Assembly (NCBI RefSeq): GCF_024124765.2
Contig: NZ_JAMXSR020000002.1
Location: 2,741,001 to 2,805,000, forward strand
Origin: Sphingomonas sp. H160509
GTDB taxonomy: Bacteria; Pseudomonadota; Alphaproteobacteria; Sphingomonadales; Sphingomonadaceae
DNA: 64,000 bases
Reading direction: 5' to 3'
This document shows positions 17,140-26,462 of this stretch, in pieces. The notes under the pieces were generated by a model that was given only the letters and a program-made list of their open reading frames with translations, ran no database searches and was not told where the DNA came from. Within the stretch, counting starts at the first letter, position 1. The number at the start of each line of letters is the position of its first letter. The translations under genes and the position numbers were made by a program.

Positions 17140-18009
17140 TCAGCGGCTCCAGCGGGCCCAGATTGCTGTGGGGAGGGTCAGGCCCCGCGCTTCTTCGCGG
17201 ACGCCGAGTTCGCCGGCTTCGACCTTGCCCGGCAGATCCGCGAACACCTGATTCAGCAACTCCCCGATCGCCAGCGCCGACATCCGCACCGCATAGACCG
17301 TCAGGAACAGGAACCGCGAGTTCTCGTCGAGTAGCTTGCGGCAGTCGGCGATGAGTTTGGGAAGGTCCTCTTCGAGCCGCCAGACCTCGCCCTCCGGCCC
17401 ACGCCCGTATTTCGGCGGATCGAGCAGGATCCCATCATATCGCCGCCCGCGCCGCACCTCGCGCGCGACGAACTTCGCCGCGTCGTCGGTCATCCAGCGG
17501 ATCGGCGCATCGGCCATGCCCGACAGTTTCGCGTTGGCCTTGGCCGCCTCGACCGACTTCTTCGACGCATCGACGTGCACCATGCGGACGCCCTTGGTCG
17601 CCATCGCTAGCGTGCCGACGCCGGTATAGCCGAACAGGTTCATGCATTCGGGCGAATCGAGCCCCGCGACGCGCTCGCGCATCCAGCTCCACACCGGCGC
17701 CATGTCGGGGAAGAAGCCGAGGTGGCGGAACGGGGTGGTTTGCGCAGTGTACGACACCTCGTTCCACTTGAGCGTCCAGCCTTCGCGGGGGACGGGTTCG
17801 GAGAATTCCCAACGGCCGCCGCCGTCTTCGTCCGAGCCGGGGACGAATTCGCCCTGCGCCTGCCAGTCGGTCGAGGCGGGCGCCCACATCGCCTGCGGCT
17901 CGGGACGGATGAAGCGGAAACGGCCATAGCGTTCGAGCTTCTTGCCGTGGCCTGAGTCGATCAGGCCGTAATCCGCCCAGGGTTCGCCGATGAGGGTTTC
18001 CAGCTTCAT
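17140..18009 (-). CDS. Class I SAM-dependent methyltransferase, RlmI/RlmK-like
   Basis: 289 residues. Seen: N-terminal YGLIDSGHGKKLERYGRFRFIRPE, the SAM-binding motif ECMNLFGYTGVGTLAMATKG, VHVDASKKSVEAAKANAK, and the NPPY-like catalytic motif DGILLDPPKYGRGP. The pattern matches large-subunit rRNA cytosine-C5 methyltransferases, though no PUA domain is present, so the substrate is inferred. The ATG at 18007-18009 overlaps the thrC stop (ATGA), so it is coupled to thrC. An apparent fusion with ThrC arises only from the thrC frame break. Confidence 0.85.
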   Translation of the reverse strand: MKLETLIGEPWADYGLIDSGHGKKLERYGRFRFIRPEPQAMWAPASTDWQAQGEFVPGSDEDGGGRWEFSEPVPREGWTLKWNEVSYTAQTTPFRHLGFFPDMAPVWSWMRERVAGLDSPECMNLFGYTGVGTLAMATKGVRMVHVDASKKSVEAAKANAKLSGMADAPIRWMTDDAAKFVAREVRRGRRYDGILLDPPKYGRGPEGEVWRLEEDLPKLIADCRKLLDENSRFLFLTVYAVRMSALAIGELLNQVFADLPGKVEAGELGVREEARGLTLPTAIWARWSR

Positions 18010-19404
18010 GCCGACGGCTTCGCGCGCTCGGTGATGTAGGCGGTGATCGCCTCGAAGGTCGCAGGCAGCGTGGCGTAGCGCTCCTCGCGGTCGAACAGGT
18101 CGCCAACGCGGGTGGGCAGCGAGGGACGGACGCCGGTAGCACGCTCGACCGCGTCGCCGAACTTGGCCGGATGCGCGGTGGCCAAGGTCACGATCGGTAC
18201 GCCGACGGGGACTTCGGTGCGCAGGGCTGCGGCTAGGCCGATCGCGGTGTGCGGGTCGATCACTTGGCCCGCGTGCTCGTGCGCCCAGCGCATCGCCAGT
18301 GTCATGTCGTCTAGGTCGATGCGTTCGCTCTGGAAGAGGGCCGAGGCGCCCTGTGACTGTGCGTTGGTCAGGCGCATGGCCCCGGAGGATTCGAAGCCGG
18401 CCATCTGTTCGGCCAGCGCTGCGCCATCGCGGTCGCCGAGGTCGAACAACAGGCGTTCGAAGTTCGAGCTGACCTGGATGTCCATCGACGGGGTCGGGGT
18501 CTGCTGCACCCCCCTTCGAATAGTCGCCGGTGCTGAGCGCGCGGTGGAGGATGTCGTTGACGTTGGTCGCGACCACCAGCTTGGCGACGGGAAGCCCCAT
18601 CTTCGCCGCAACGTAGCCGGCGAAGACATCGCCGAAATTGCCAGTCGGGACCGCGAACGCGACCTCGCGATCGGGCGCGCCGAGGCGGACGGCGGCGTAG
18701 AAGAAATACACCACCTGCGCCATCAGCCGGGCCCAGTTGATAGAATTGACCGCGGACAGCGCGAACTTGGTCGAGAAGGCGCGGTCGTTGAACATCGCCT
18801 TCACGAGCGCCTGCGCATCGTCGAAGCTGCCCTCGATCGCGATGTTGTAGACGTTGGGGCTCAGCACCGTGGTCATCTGGCGGCGCTGGACGTCGGAGAT
18901 GCGGCCGACCGGGTGGAGCATGAAGATGTCGATCCCCTCGCGCCCCGCGACCGCGTCGATCGCCGCCGAGCCGGTGTCGCCGCTGGTCGCGCCGACGATC
19001 GTCAGGCGCTTGTCGGTGCCGGCGAGGAAGCGTTCGAAGAAGAGGCCAAGCAGCTGGAGCGCGACGTCCTTGAACGCGAGCGTCGGGCCGTGGAAGAGCT
19101 CGAGCAGCCACTGGTCGTGGTCGAGCTGCACGAGCGGAACGACTGCGGCGTGCGAGAAGCGACCGTATGCCTGTTCGCAGAGCGCCTTCAGTTCCTCGCG
19201 CGTCATCGCGTCGCCGACGAACGGGGCCATCACCGCGACGGCGGTGTCGACGTAGGATAGCCCCGCGAGCGCGGCAATCTCGTCGCGGGTCATCGTCGGC
19301 CACGCGTCGGGGAGGTAGAGGCCGCCATCGGAGGCGAGACCGGCGAGCGTTGCCGCTTCGAAATCGAGGATGGGCGCCGAGCCGCGGGTGCTGATGTAAC
19401 GCAT
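18006..19404 (-). CDS. thrC: Threonine synthase (frame break in this sequence)
   Basis: PLP enzyme that makes threonine from O-phosphohomoserine; about 465 residues once joined. First part: MRYISTRGSAP, GLYLPDAWP, the PLP lysine in FHGPTLAFKD (K112), GATSGDTGSAAI, and VPTGNFGDVFAGY. Second part: QVSSNFERLLFDL and LATAHPAKFGDAV. The six-base C-run at 18509-18514 (G-run on the coding strand) must be five to give YSKGVQQT. It lies downstream of the SURF1 gene on the same strand, a usual sphingomonad arrangement, and overlaps the methyltransferase gene by ATGA. Confidence 0.93.
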
Positions 19405-19458
19405 GGCCAAGCGGTTAGCGAATGGGCGGGGAGGCGACAAGCTGCCCGCACCGCTCGT

Positions 19459-19533
19459 TTTCCTGCGAACGCAGGAATCCAGGGTTACGAAGGAATGCGC
19501 GCGGTACCCTGCGCTCCTGCGTTCGCAGGAGAA
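19459..19533. repeat. Palindromic repeat, CCTGCGAACGCAGG type
   Basis: TTCCTGCGAACGCAGGAATC...CTCCTGCGTTCGCAGGAGAA: two small palindromes forming a larger inverted repeat in the short gap between SURF1 and thrC. Related forms lie at 20570, 37421 and 52291. Confidence 0.8.
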
Positions 19534-19536
19534 CGG

Positions 19537-20164
19537 CTAGCGTGGCCGGCGGCGCAGCGCGAGCGTGTAGATGATCGCGGCGATGGCGGCGAAGAAGAAC
19601 CATTGGCCGGCGTAGGCGAGGTGGTTGTTCGGCACCGACGCGATGTCGGGCCTGCCGTTGGGGTTGAGGCCGGGCCCCGTAATATTAGACGGCGGGGTGT
19701 CCGCGACAAGCATCAGGCGCTGCGGGGTGTGATCGAACAGCGATCCGATCAGCGAACGGCCGTCGGGCGCGTGGCTGATGTAGCCGGAGACTTCGCCGCC
19801 GGTCCACGCGATCTTGGCCATCGGATCGCGCGTGGTGCCGAGCTGGACGATCATGCCGGGGCCCCTCCGCGCCGGTGCGGCACTCGGCGATTGCGCGGAA
19901 GCCGGATTTGCCGGCGCCGGCGAGCTTGATGGCGGTCGGCTGGAGGCAGAGGCCCGAGGCGCGGCGGAAGAGCAGCGTTTCGTCGGGGATGCGCGGGAAA
20001 GCCATTGGCGGCTTGGCGGGGTTGGCGGCGAGCTGGGCGAGGAACGCCTCCTTTTTCGGGAGGCGGTCGAGGAGTTGCCACAGGCTGAGGCCGATCATCG
20101 CCGCGATCGCGAGCGTGACGAGGATGGTCGGGATCACGGGGATGCGTCGTGCAGGTCGGGTCAC
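19537..20164 (-). CDS. SURF1 family cytochrome oxidase assembly protein (frame break in this sequence)
   Basis: Membrane protein that helps insert heme a into oxidase subunit I; about 208 residues. Seen: N-terminal helix TILVTLAIAAMIGLSLWQL, ETLLFRRASG, GFRAIAECRTGAEGP, then MIVQLGTTRDP, LIGSLFDHTP, NPNGRPDIASVPNNHLAYAGQWFFFAAIAAIIY is present as the C-terminal helix region (about 19560-19640). The frame breaks at the GGGGCCCC junction 19858-19865, one base too long. The GTG at 20162-20164 overlaps the DUF983 stop. It belongs to the oxidase operon. Confidence 0.88.
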
Positions 20165-20546
20165 TGGTCGATTCGGCCTTCGCGGGCTGCGTTGCGGTAT
20201 TCGGCGGACATGAGCGCGCCCTTGGCTGCTCGGAGCGATAGGACGACCCCGCCGGCGGTGAAGGGGATCCAGATCAGCATGTGCAGCCAGAGCGGCGGAT
20301 GGACTTTGAGTTCGAGCGTGATCGCGAGGGCGACTACAAGCGCGCCGAGGATCAGGGTGAGGAACGCGGCGGGGCCGTCGCCGACGTTGAACTTGCTGAA
20401 GTCGAGCCCGCAGTTCGGACAGCGATCGGCGAAGTTGGACCATTTGGCGAAGAGCGTGGGCTTGCCGCAACGGGGGGCATAGGCCTTCGAGCGCGACCTG
20501 CGCGATCGTGGGGGCGGTGGCGAGGGGGGTATTGGTCTTCGGTCAC
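20161..20546 (-). CDS. DUF983 family membrane protein (two frame breaks in this sequence)
   Basis: About 128 residues when restored: a zinc-ribbon-like ALEGLCPRCGKPTLF and DRCPNCGLDFS, then two hydrophobic helices (FLTLILGALVVALAITLEL; IWIPFTAGGVVLSL) and a basic tail. Two G-runs, 20472-20477 and 20524-20529, are each one base too long. The GTG at 20544-20546 restores the family N-terminus. DUF983 genes regularly sit in alphaproteobacterial aa3 oxidase operons, but their task is not established. It overlaps the SURF1 start (GTGA). Confidence 0.8.
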
Positions 20547-20569
20547 GCCGTCAGTTCCTCCATACCTTG

Positions 20570-20622
20570 TATCCCCGCGAAGGCGGGGATCCAGACTGGG
20601 CTCCCGCCTTCGCGGGAGAACA
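20570..20622. repeat. Palindromic repeat, CCCGCGAAGGCGGG type
   Basis: ATCCCCGCGAAGGCGGGGATCC followed by CTCCCGCCTTCGCGGGAGAA: paired small palindromes upstream of DUF983. Confidence 0.8.
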
Positions 20623-20670
20623 AGGTTGGAGTGCGAGCGTCGACTTGCAGCAGTGCCTTACCAGCAAACG

Positions 20671-20774
20671 CCACCCCGGCGGAGGCCGGGGCCCAGTTGG
20701 GGGGACGGTTCTAACCGAGGACAGCGCTTCGTTACTGCGACCTTGCCAACTGGGCCCCGGCCTTCGCCGGGGTG
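20671..20774. repeat. Palindromic repeat, CCGGGGCCCAATTGGGG family, copy 2
   Basis: Same architecture as 17020-17123 with CAGTTGGGG in place of CAATTGGGG. It lies within the oxidase operon, between ctaE and DUF983, so transcription must pass through it or end there. Confidence 0.9.
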
Positions 20775-20815
20775 GTGCCTGCCGGGGTGGTGGCTCACCC
20801 CAAAACTAGCAAAGC

Positions 20816-21742
20816 TCAACCGCCGTGGACGGGGGCGCCCCAGCCGCCCCAGACGTAGACGGTGACGAACAGGAACAGCCACACGACGTCGACGAAATGC
20901 CAGTACCACGCTGCCGCTTCGAAGCCGAAGTGCTGGCGCGGGGTGAAGTCGCCGCGATAGGCGCGGACCAGACAGACGATCAGGAAGATCGTGCCGATCA
21001 GCACGTGGAAGCCGTGGAAGCCCGTCGCCATGAAGAACGACGCGCCGTAGTTGATCCCCTTGAACGGGAATGGTGCGTGGGCATACTCGTACGCCTGGAT
21101 CGAGCTGAACAGCACGCCGAGGATTACCGTCAGCCACAGGCCCTTGAGCACGCCGTCGCGGTTGCCGACGCCGATCAGGCCCCACAGCCCGGTCTTCTCG
21201 CCGCCGCGCTGGTTGTGGATCAAAGCATGATGTGCCCACGTCACGGTGGTGCCCGACGTCAGCAGGATCAGCGTGTTGAGCAGCGGCAGTTCGAACGGGT
21301 TGATGACCGTCAGGCCCTTGGGCGGCCACTGCGCGACGATCGCCGCGCCGCCTTCGACCGCCCGCGTGACCGTGCCGTCGGCGAAGGTCATCGCGGTCGG
21401 GAACAGCGAGAAGTCGAAGAACGCCCAGAACCAGCCGACGAAGAACATCACTTCGGAGGCGATGAACAGGATCATGCCATAGCGGAAATGGAGCTGGACG
21501 ACGGGGGTGTGGTCGCCCGCGTGAGCTTCCTTGATGACCTGCGCCCACCAGCTGTAGAAGGTGAAGAGCAGCCCGGTCAGGCCGATGAAGAAGATCCAGC
21601 CGCCGCCATTGGGCTTGTCGATATGGCCGCCGTGCATCCACATGATGCCGCCGACCGCCATGATCAGCGCCGAGAACGAGCCGACCAGCGGCCAGATGCT
21701 CGGCGGCAGGATGTGGTAATCATGGTTCTTGGCGCCGGCCAT
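20816..21742 (-). CDS. ctaE: Cytochrome c oxidase subunit III
   Basis: 308-residue seven-helix subunit of the aa3 oxidase in the inner membrane. Seen: HDYHILPPSIWPL, LHFRYGMILFIASEVMFF with the conserved Glu, FWAFFDFSLFP, TSGTTVTWAHHAL, and the C-terminal HFGFEAAAWYWHFVDVVWL typical of CtaE. The ATG at 21740-21742 gives the family N-terminus. It lies 30 bases after ctaG in the same operon. A palindrome follows it. No frame break. Confidence 0.97.
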   Translation of the reverse strand: MAGAKNHDYHILPPSIWPLVGSFSALIMAVGGIMWMHGGHIDKPNGGGWIFFIGLTGLLFTFYSWWAQVIKEAHAGDHTPVVQLHFRYGMILFIASEVMFFVGWFWAFFDFSLFPTAMTFADGTVTRAVEGGAAIVAQWPPKGLTVINPFELPLLNTLILLTSGTTVTWAHHALIHNQRGGEKTGLWGLIGVGNRDGVLKGLWLTVILGVLFSSIQAYEYAHAPFPFKGINYGASFFMATGFHGFHVLIGTIFLIVCLVRAYRGDFTPRQHFGFEAAAWYWHFVDVVWLFLFVTVYVWGGWGAPVHGG

Positions 21743-21772
21743 CGGTACTCCCCTATTTTCTTTGGCGACGTT

Positions 21773-22324
21773 CTAGCTGGCTGTTTTCGCAGAATCCACC
21801 GGGTAAAACGTATAGCTGAGCGTGATCGTCTGGATATCGGCCGCATCCGGGTCGGTCAGGATCTTCGGATCGACGAAGAAGATCACCGGCATCCGCGCGG
21901 TCTCGCCGGGCTTGAGCGTCTGCTGCGTGAAGCAGAAACACTGGATCTTGGTGAAATACTTGCCGGCCTGCGCGGGCTGGACGTTGAACGTCGCGGTGCC
22001 GGTGAGCGGCTTGTTCGACGTGTTCGTCGCGGTGAAGAACGCCATGTCGCGCGCGCCGACGTCGATCGTGTCGGAGCGATTCTCGGGCACGAACTTCCAC
22101 GGGAGTTTCGGGCTGACGTTCGTGTCGAAGTCGACGGTGATCTTGTGGTCGACCGCACCGGGCGCTGCGAGCCCGCGGTTGGTAGTGCCATTGAGCCCGG
22201 TGGCCGCGCAGAACAGCCGGTAGAGCGGCACGCTGGCCCAGGCGAGCCCGGTCATGAAGCAGATGAAGAGCACCGCGAGCGCCGCGGTGCGATTGGTACG
22301 CGACATGGCCTTCCAGCCGGCCAT
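21773..22324 (-). CDS. ctaG: Cytochrome c oxidase assembly protein CtaG (Cox11)
   Basis: 183-residue membrane-anchored copper chaperone that delivers copper to the CuB site of subunit I. A single N-terminal helix (AALAVLFICFMTGLAWASVPLYRLFC) spans the membrane, with the Cox11 cysteine at its end. The periplasmic domain has KIQCFCFTQQTLKPGE, the CFCF copper motif, and PVIFFVDP. The ATG at 22322-22324 shares a base with the stop of the upstream small gene. It follows ctaB and precedes ctaE. Confidence 0.96.
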   Translation of the reverse strand: MAGWKAMSRTNRTAALAVLFICFMTGLAWASVPLYRLFCAATGLNGTTNRGLAAPGAVDHKITVDFDTNVSPKLPWKFVPENRSDTIDVGARDMAFFTATNTSNKPLTGTATFNVQPAQAGKYFTKIQCFCFTQQTLKPGETARMPVIFFVDPKILTDPDAADIQTITLSYTFYPVDSAKTAS

Positions 22325-22473
22325 CAGTGCGGCATCCCCGCGCGGATCTTGGCGATCGAGATCGCGAAGACGAGAATGACGAACGCACCGAGCAGGATGG
22401 CCATCACGCGCGCTCGACCGCGCTGGCGGCTGCGGATGAGATCTTCCTCGCGGATGGGATCGGGCAGGCTCAT
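22324..22473 (-). CDS. Small single-pass membrane protein of the oxidase operon (CoxF-like position)
   Basis: 49 codons starting [19 protein letters not shown], then one hydrophobic helix ([19 protein letters not shown]) and a short tail. Its ATG overlaps the ctaB stop (ATGA at 22470-22473) and its TGA shares a base with the ctaG ATG, which is strong evidence of a real coupled gene. A small single-helix protein at this place occurs in many alphaproteobacterial oxidase operons and is sometimes called CoxF. Its role in assembly is inferred from position only. Confidence 0.75.
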   Translation of the reverse strand: MSLPDPIREEDLIRSRQRGRARVMAILLGAFVILVFAISIAKIRAGMPH

Positions 22474-23369
22474 GCGAACCACCGGTCGACGACCAGCGCG
22501 CCGAACATCACGAACAGATACAGGATCGAGTATTTGAACAAGGCCTTCTCCGGCTTCATCAGGTCGTCGGCATGCGTGGTGCGCTTCGCAACGCGGACGG
22601 AGAGCAGCGCGAACCAGCCGGTGAGCAGGACGGCCGCGATGCCGTAGATCGGCCCGGTCAGCCCGAGTGGCCAGGGCAGGATCGCGACCGCCGCCATCGG
22701 GATCGTGTAGAGCCCGATCTGCGTCCGCGTGGTGCGCTCGCCCGACACGACCGGGAGCATCGGCACGCCCGCGGCGGCGTAATCGCTCTTCATGAACAGC
22801 GCGAGTGCCCAGAAATGCGGCGGCGTCCAGAGGAACACGAACAGGAACAGCAGGACGGGGAGCAGCGCGATGTCACCGGTCGCGGCGGCCCAACCAATCA
22901 GTGGCGGGAACGCGCCCGCTGCCCCACCGATGACGATGTTCTGCGGCGTGCGGCGCTTCAGCCAGACGGTGTAGACGAGGACGTAGAACAGGATCGAGAC
23001 GGTCAGGATCGCGGCGGCGACGATGTTCACCGCGACGCCCATGAACAGCACCGAGAACGCGCCGAGCCCGACGCCGAAATGGAGTGCCGCCTGACGGTCC
23101 ATCCGGCCATCGGGCAGTGGGCGCTTCTGGGTGCGACGCATGACCGCGTCGATGTCCGACTCGTACCATTGGTTGAGTGCTCCCGCTGCCCCGGCGCCGA
23201 GCGCGATGCAGAGGATCGCGGTGAAGCCGATCACCGGATGCACCGAGGTTGGCGCGGCAAGCATGCCGCATAGCCCGGTGAAGACGACGAGCGTCATCAC
23301 GCGCGGCTTGGTGAGCGCCAGGAAATCGCGCCAATGCGCCGGTGGCAGAAGGGGGGTGGCGGGAGTCAT
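22470..23369 (-). CDS. ctaB: Protoheme IX farnesyltransferase (heme O synthase)
   Basis: 299-residue polytopic UbiA-family enzyme that adds farnesyl to heme B, giving heme O for heme A. Seen: [17 protein letters not shown], the Mg/diphosphate motif [21 protein letters not shown] is present near residues 66-86, [21 protein letters not shown], and [11 protein letters not shown]. The ATG at 23367-23369 is the family start. It leads the ctaB-small gene-ctaG-ctaE group. Two plus-strand genes separate it from ctaC-ctaD, so it needs its own promoter in 23370-23620. Confidence 0.96.
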   Translation of the reverse strand: MTPATPLLPPAHWRDFLALTKPRVMTLVVFTGLCGMLAAPTSVHPVIGFTAILCIALGAGAAGALNQWYESDIDAVMRRTQKRPLPDGRMDRQAALHFGVGLGAFSVLFMGVAVNIVAAAILTVSILFYVLVYTVWLKRRTPQNIVIGGAAGAFPPLIGWAAATGDIALLPVLLFLFVFLWTPPHFWALALFMKSDYAAAGVPMLPVVSGERTTRTQIGLYTIPMAAVAILPWPLGLTGPIYGIAAVLLTGWFALLSVRVAKRTTHADDLMKPEKALFKYSILYLFVMFGALVVDRWFA

Positions 23370-23620
23370 GGTTCGGGTACGCTATACGCGGTTGAAGGCA
23401 TTGGGGAAAGCGGTGCGTGACCGCCTGCGGAACGGGATCTTCCGACTTCGGGGTGAGGTGTCAGCAGTCGTCCCTCGCATGACACGAAGTACAACAGGGT
23501 TCTCCAAAATTGATCAGTCTCCGGTGTTCCACTATTCGCCATAGTGTTGAAGAACAGCCGAAGTCATGACATCCCTCGAGCGTATTGAGTCTTAGATCGG
23601 TACGGCCGGGGGGTGGGGTG

Positions 23621-24001
23621 ATGAAAAGAACAGGAGCGGTAATCGCGGTCAGCTTGGTTTTGGCCGGATGCAGTATCGGGGCAGGACGTTCTTCGCATCT
23701 GGTTGAAGCGGTTCCACCGCCTGCACCTCCGTCCCCGCCACCACCGCCCGAGCCGGTCGCGTGGTCGCCGCCGCCGGCACCTGGGCCGCCCGCCTCTGAA
23801 CCGATACGGACCACGCCGTCGAAATCGGGGCTGGACCCGAAGCCGGTACATACGCCGCTTCGCGCGACAGGTGGATACACCATTGGCGAGGGCCGACAGG
23901 GTAGGGTGAAGGGCCGGAACGCATCCTACATGAGTTGGCGTTCGATTGATGTCGACGGTTCGGAATCGATCAATACTCTTACCCCGAAAAGCGAATATTG
24001 A
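23621..24001 (+). CDS. Proline-rich lipoprotein, unknown function
   Basis: 126 residues. Start MKRTGAVIAVSLVLAGCSIG with lipobox LAGC at residue 17, then a very proline-rich stretch (VPPPAPPSPPPPPEPV) and a short C-terminal part (GYTIGEGRQGRVKG, SWRSIDVDG). The ATG at 23621 is chosen for the signal sequence; an ATG 12 codons earlier would spoil it. Base composition looks lower in GC than the flanking oxidase genes. It lies on the strand opposite to, and between, ctaB and ctaD. Function unknown. Confidence 0.65.
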   Translation: MKRTGAVIAVSLVLAGCSIGAGRSSHLVEAVPPPAPPSPPPPPEPVAWSPPPAPGPPASEPIRTTPSKSGLDPKPVHTPLRATGGYTIGEGRQGRVKGRNASYMSWRSIDVDGSESINTLTPKSEY

Positions 24002-24044
24002 GCATTGGCGGGCAGCGTGATGACCATCGAGGCATGCAGGACAT

Positions 24045-24650
24045 ATGGGGGATCGGCCCGACTCCGTACCCGGCAAGGGCAGTCTGTCCGCTCCATCGTC
24101 CCTGTATCGTGGGCAAGCCGGGACTGTCCGCTTTGCTGTCGTGGCCGATGTCGCTGGAGGGAGTAACGACGCGAGCGTGCTCGTCGAAGCGACTGATGCG
24201 AACACCGTGGTCGTCAAGAACGTCAGATTCGGAACGATCATGGAAGCGCAGCTCTATGGGGAGGGATTCAAGATCACGCCAGCCGGCGCTGTGAGGATCG
24301 ATGCCGAGGAAACCGGAGAAGCCTTGTGGCAGTGGACGATCGTTCCGGTACGCGCGACGCGTCATATACTGCGGATTCAGGGTTGGGTGCTGCGCAAGAA
24401 TACCGAGGGCAAACTGGTGCGGGCACGGCCCATTCATCACCCGGCCATCGCCGTAGACGTGCCGATACGCTGGTTTCCCGAATGGGTGCACGACCTGATG
24501 GACGATTCGCTGATGTGGTTTGCCGATGGGGCGAACTGGCTAAAGGCGTTGAGCGGGCTCGTGGCGGCGCTTGCCGTATTGTGGGCTGCTTTACGCGCGT
24601 TTCGCGGGGGTCGGGAAGGGCGTGGTGATTTCAAGCCTGCGGGAAGGTGA
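24045..24650 (+). CDS. Membrane-anchored protein with an extracytoplasmic-type beta domain, unknown function
   Basis: About 201 residues. A beta-rich domain (GTVRFAVVADV, NTVVVKNVRFGTIMEAQLYGEGF, ALWQWTIVPVRATRHILRIQGW) is followed by a C-terminal helix (ALSGLVAALAVLWAALRAF) and a basic tail. No signal peptide is visible at ATG 24045, which is preceded by AGGACAT. If the G-run 24047-24051 carries one extra base, an ATG at 24020 would be the start. A stop in frame at 24018 rules out a simple fusion with the lipoprotein upstream. The family is not recognised. Confidence 0.6.
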   Translation: MGDRPDSVPGKGSLSAPSSLYRGQAGTVRFAVVADVAGGSNDASVLVEATDANTVVVKNVRFGTIMEAQLYGEGFKITPAGAVRIDAEETGEALWQWTIVPVRATRHILRIQGWVLRKNTEGKLVRARPIHHPAIAVDVPIRWFPEWVHDLMDDSLMWFADGANWLKALSGLVAALAVLWAALRAFRGGREGRGDFKPAGR

Positions 24651-24671
24651 TCGAACTGACCGGATTCGGAA

Positions 24672-24705
24672 ACAAAACGCCCCGGGTTTCCCCGAGGCGT
24701 CTTTC
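24672..24705. terminator. Bidirectional rho-independent terminator
   Basis: Stem ACGCCCCGGG-TTT-CCCCGAGGCGT with A-rich and T-rich flanks on both sides (AACAAA before, CTTTC after). It can end the plus-strand gene at 24650 and the minus-strand ctaC-ctaD transcript. Confidence 0.75.
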
Positions 24706-24799
24706 GTTCTTGGCTGGCCCTGAAACGGGAGCAAGTCTCATGTCGTCGGACGCGGCATTGCCGCGCCGGCCTGGCGGGGCCTGAGGGCCCTGATCCGCC

Positions 24800-26461
24800 T
24801 TAATCGATCCGCGGCAACGTCTCGAACTGGTGGTACGGCGGTGGCGAGGAGATCGTCCACTCCAGCGTCGTCGCGCCGTCGCCCCAGGGGTTGTCGCCCG
24901 CCGGCTTGCCCGCGAGCAGCGACCAGATCAGGTTGACGAAGAACACCACCATGCCCGCGGCCATGATCATGTAGCCGACCGAGGCGACCGTGTTCCAATG
25001 CTCGTACTGCGGCGTGTAGTCCGGGATGCGGCGCGGCATGCCCTGGAGACCCAGGAAATGCATCGGGAAGAACATCACGTTCACGCCGACGAAGAACACC
25101 CAGAAGTGCAACTGGCCGAGGAACTCGTTGTACATCTTGCCGGTCATCTTCGGGAACCAGTAGTAGAACCCGGCGAACAGCGAGAAGACCGCACCCAGCG
25201 ACAGCACGTAGTGGAAATGCGCCACCACGTAGTAGGTGTCCTGCATATAATCGTCGATGCCGCCGTTGGCGAGCACGACGCCCGTCACACCGCCGACAGT
25301 GAACATAAAGATGAAGCCGATCGACCACACCATCGGCGTCTTGAAGGTCAGCGAACCACCCCACATCGTCGCGATCCACGAGAAGATCTTGATGCCGGTC
25401 GGCACCGCGATGACCATCGTCGCCGCGGTGAAGTACATCTTGGTGTTCACGCTGAGGCCGGTGGTGAACATGTGGTGCGCCCACACGACGAACCCGACCA
25501 CGCCGATCGCGACCATCGCGTACGCCATGCCGAGGTAACCGAAGACCGGCTTGCGGCTGAACGTCGAGATGATCTGGCTGACGATGCCGAAGCCCGGCAG
25601 GATCATGATGTAGACTTCGGGATGGCCGAAGAACCAGAACAGATGCTGGTACAGGACGGGATCGCCGCCGCCGGCCGGATCGAAGAAGGTCGTGCCGAAG
25701 TTGCGATCGGTCAGCAGCATCGTGATTGCGGCTGCGAGAACCGGCAACGCCAGCAGCAGCAGGAACGCGGTGACGAGCATCGACCACACGAACAGCGGCA
25801 TCTTGTGCAGCGTCATGCCCGGCGCACGCATGTTGAAGATCGTCGTGATGAAGTTGATCGCGCCGAGGATCGACGACGCACCGGCCAGATGGAGCGCGAG
25901 GATCGCCATGTCGGTCGACGGCCCGGGCTCGCCATAGGTCGAGAGCGGGGCGTAGAGCGTCCAGCCGTTACCCGCGCCACCGAAGAACGGCGACGCCAGC
26001 AGCAGCGTGAAGGCGGGGATCAGTAGCCAGAACGACACGTTGTTCATGCGCGGGAACGCCATGTCCGGCGCGCCGATCATGATCGGCACGAACCAGTTGC
26101 CGAAGCCACCGACCATCGCCGGCATGACCATGAAGAACACCATGATCAGGCCGTGCGCGGTGATCAGCACGTTCCAGAGATGGAGCGATTCGTCGAGGCT
26201 GGCGGGACCGCCGTGGAGCATGCTCGCCCAGCCCTGCAGGTACTGGATCCCGGGATGCGCGAGTTCGGCGCGCATGAGGCCCGAGACCGAGCCGCCGATG
26301 ATCCCCGCGACGATCGCGAAGATCAGGTACAGCGTGCCGATGTCCTTGTGGTTGGTCGACATGAACCAACGCGCAAAGAAACCCGGCTTGTGATCGGTAT
26401 CATGATGGTCGTGCGCTTCGTGGGACACGAAGGCCGACGGGGTGAGAGCGGTGTCGGTCAT
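24800..26461 (-). CDS. ctaD: Cytochrome c oxidase subunit I (aa3 type, A1)
   Basis: 553-residue catalytic subunit holding heme a, heme a3 and CuB. Seen: [14 protein letters not shown], the D-channel aspartate in [34 protein letters not shown] with the D-channel glutamate and the His-Tyr pair (so family A1), [10 protein letters not shown] with the two CuB histidines, and [11 protein letters not shown] with the heme histidines. The ATG at 26459-26461 follows ctaC by one base. A terminator follows the gene, so ctaC-ctaD form their own transcript. Confidence 0.98.
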   Translation of the reverse strand: MTDTALTPSAFVSHEAHDHHDTDHKPGFFARWFMSTNHKDIGTLYLIFAIVAGIIGGSVSGLMRAELAHPGIQYLQGWASMLHGGPASLDESLHLWNVLITAHGLIMVFFMVMPAMVGGFGNWFVPIMIGAPDMAFPRMNNVSFWLLIPAFTLLLASPFFGGAGNGWTLYAPLSTYGEPGPSTDMAILALHLAGASSILGAINFITTIFNMRAPGMTLHKMPLFVWSMLVTAFLLLLALPVLAAAITMLLTDRNFGTTFFDPAGGGDPVLYQHLFWFFGHPEVYIMILPGFGIVSQIISTFSRKPVFGYLGMAYAMVAIGVVGFVVWAHHMFTTGLSVNTKMYFTAATMVIAVPTGIKIFSWIATMWGGSLTFKTPMVWSIGFIFMFTVGGVTGVVLANGGIDDYMQDTYYVVAHFHYVLSLGAVFSLFAGFYYWFPKMTGKMYNEFLGQLHFWVFFVGVNVMFFPMHFLGLQGMPRRIPDYTPQYEHWNTVASVGYMIMAAGMVVFFVNLIWSLLAGKPAGDNPWGDGATTLEWTISSPPPYHQFETLPRID

Positions 26462-26462
26462 C

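Noticed and set aside
17140..19440. Apparent fusion of threonine synthase with an SAM methyltransferase
   Set aside because: The join exists only because a G-run frame break in thrC shifts into the methyltransferase frame. The proper thrC frame ends with its own stop at 18006.
23621..24650. The two genes as one frame-broken lipoprotein
   Set aside because: Stops occur in both frames between them (23999 and 24018), so a single run error cannot join them.
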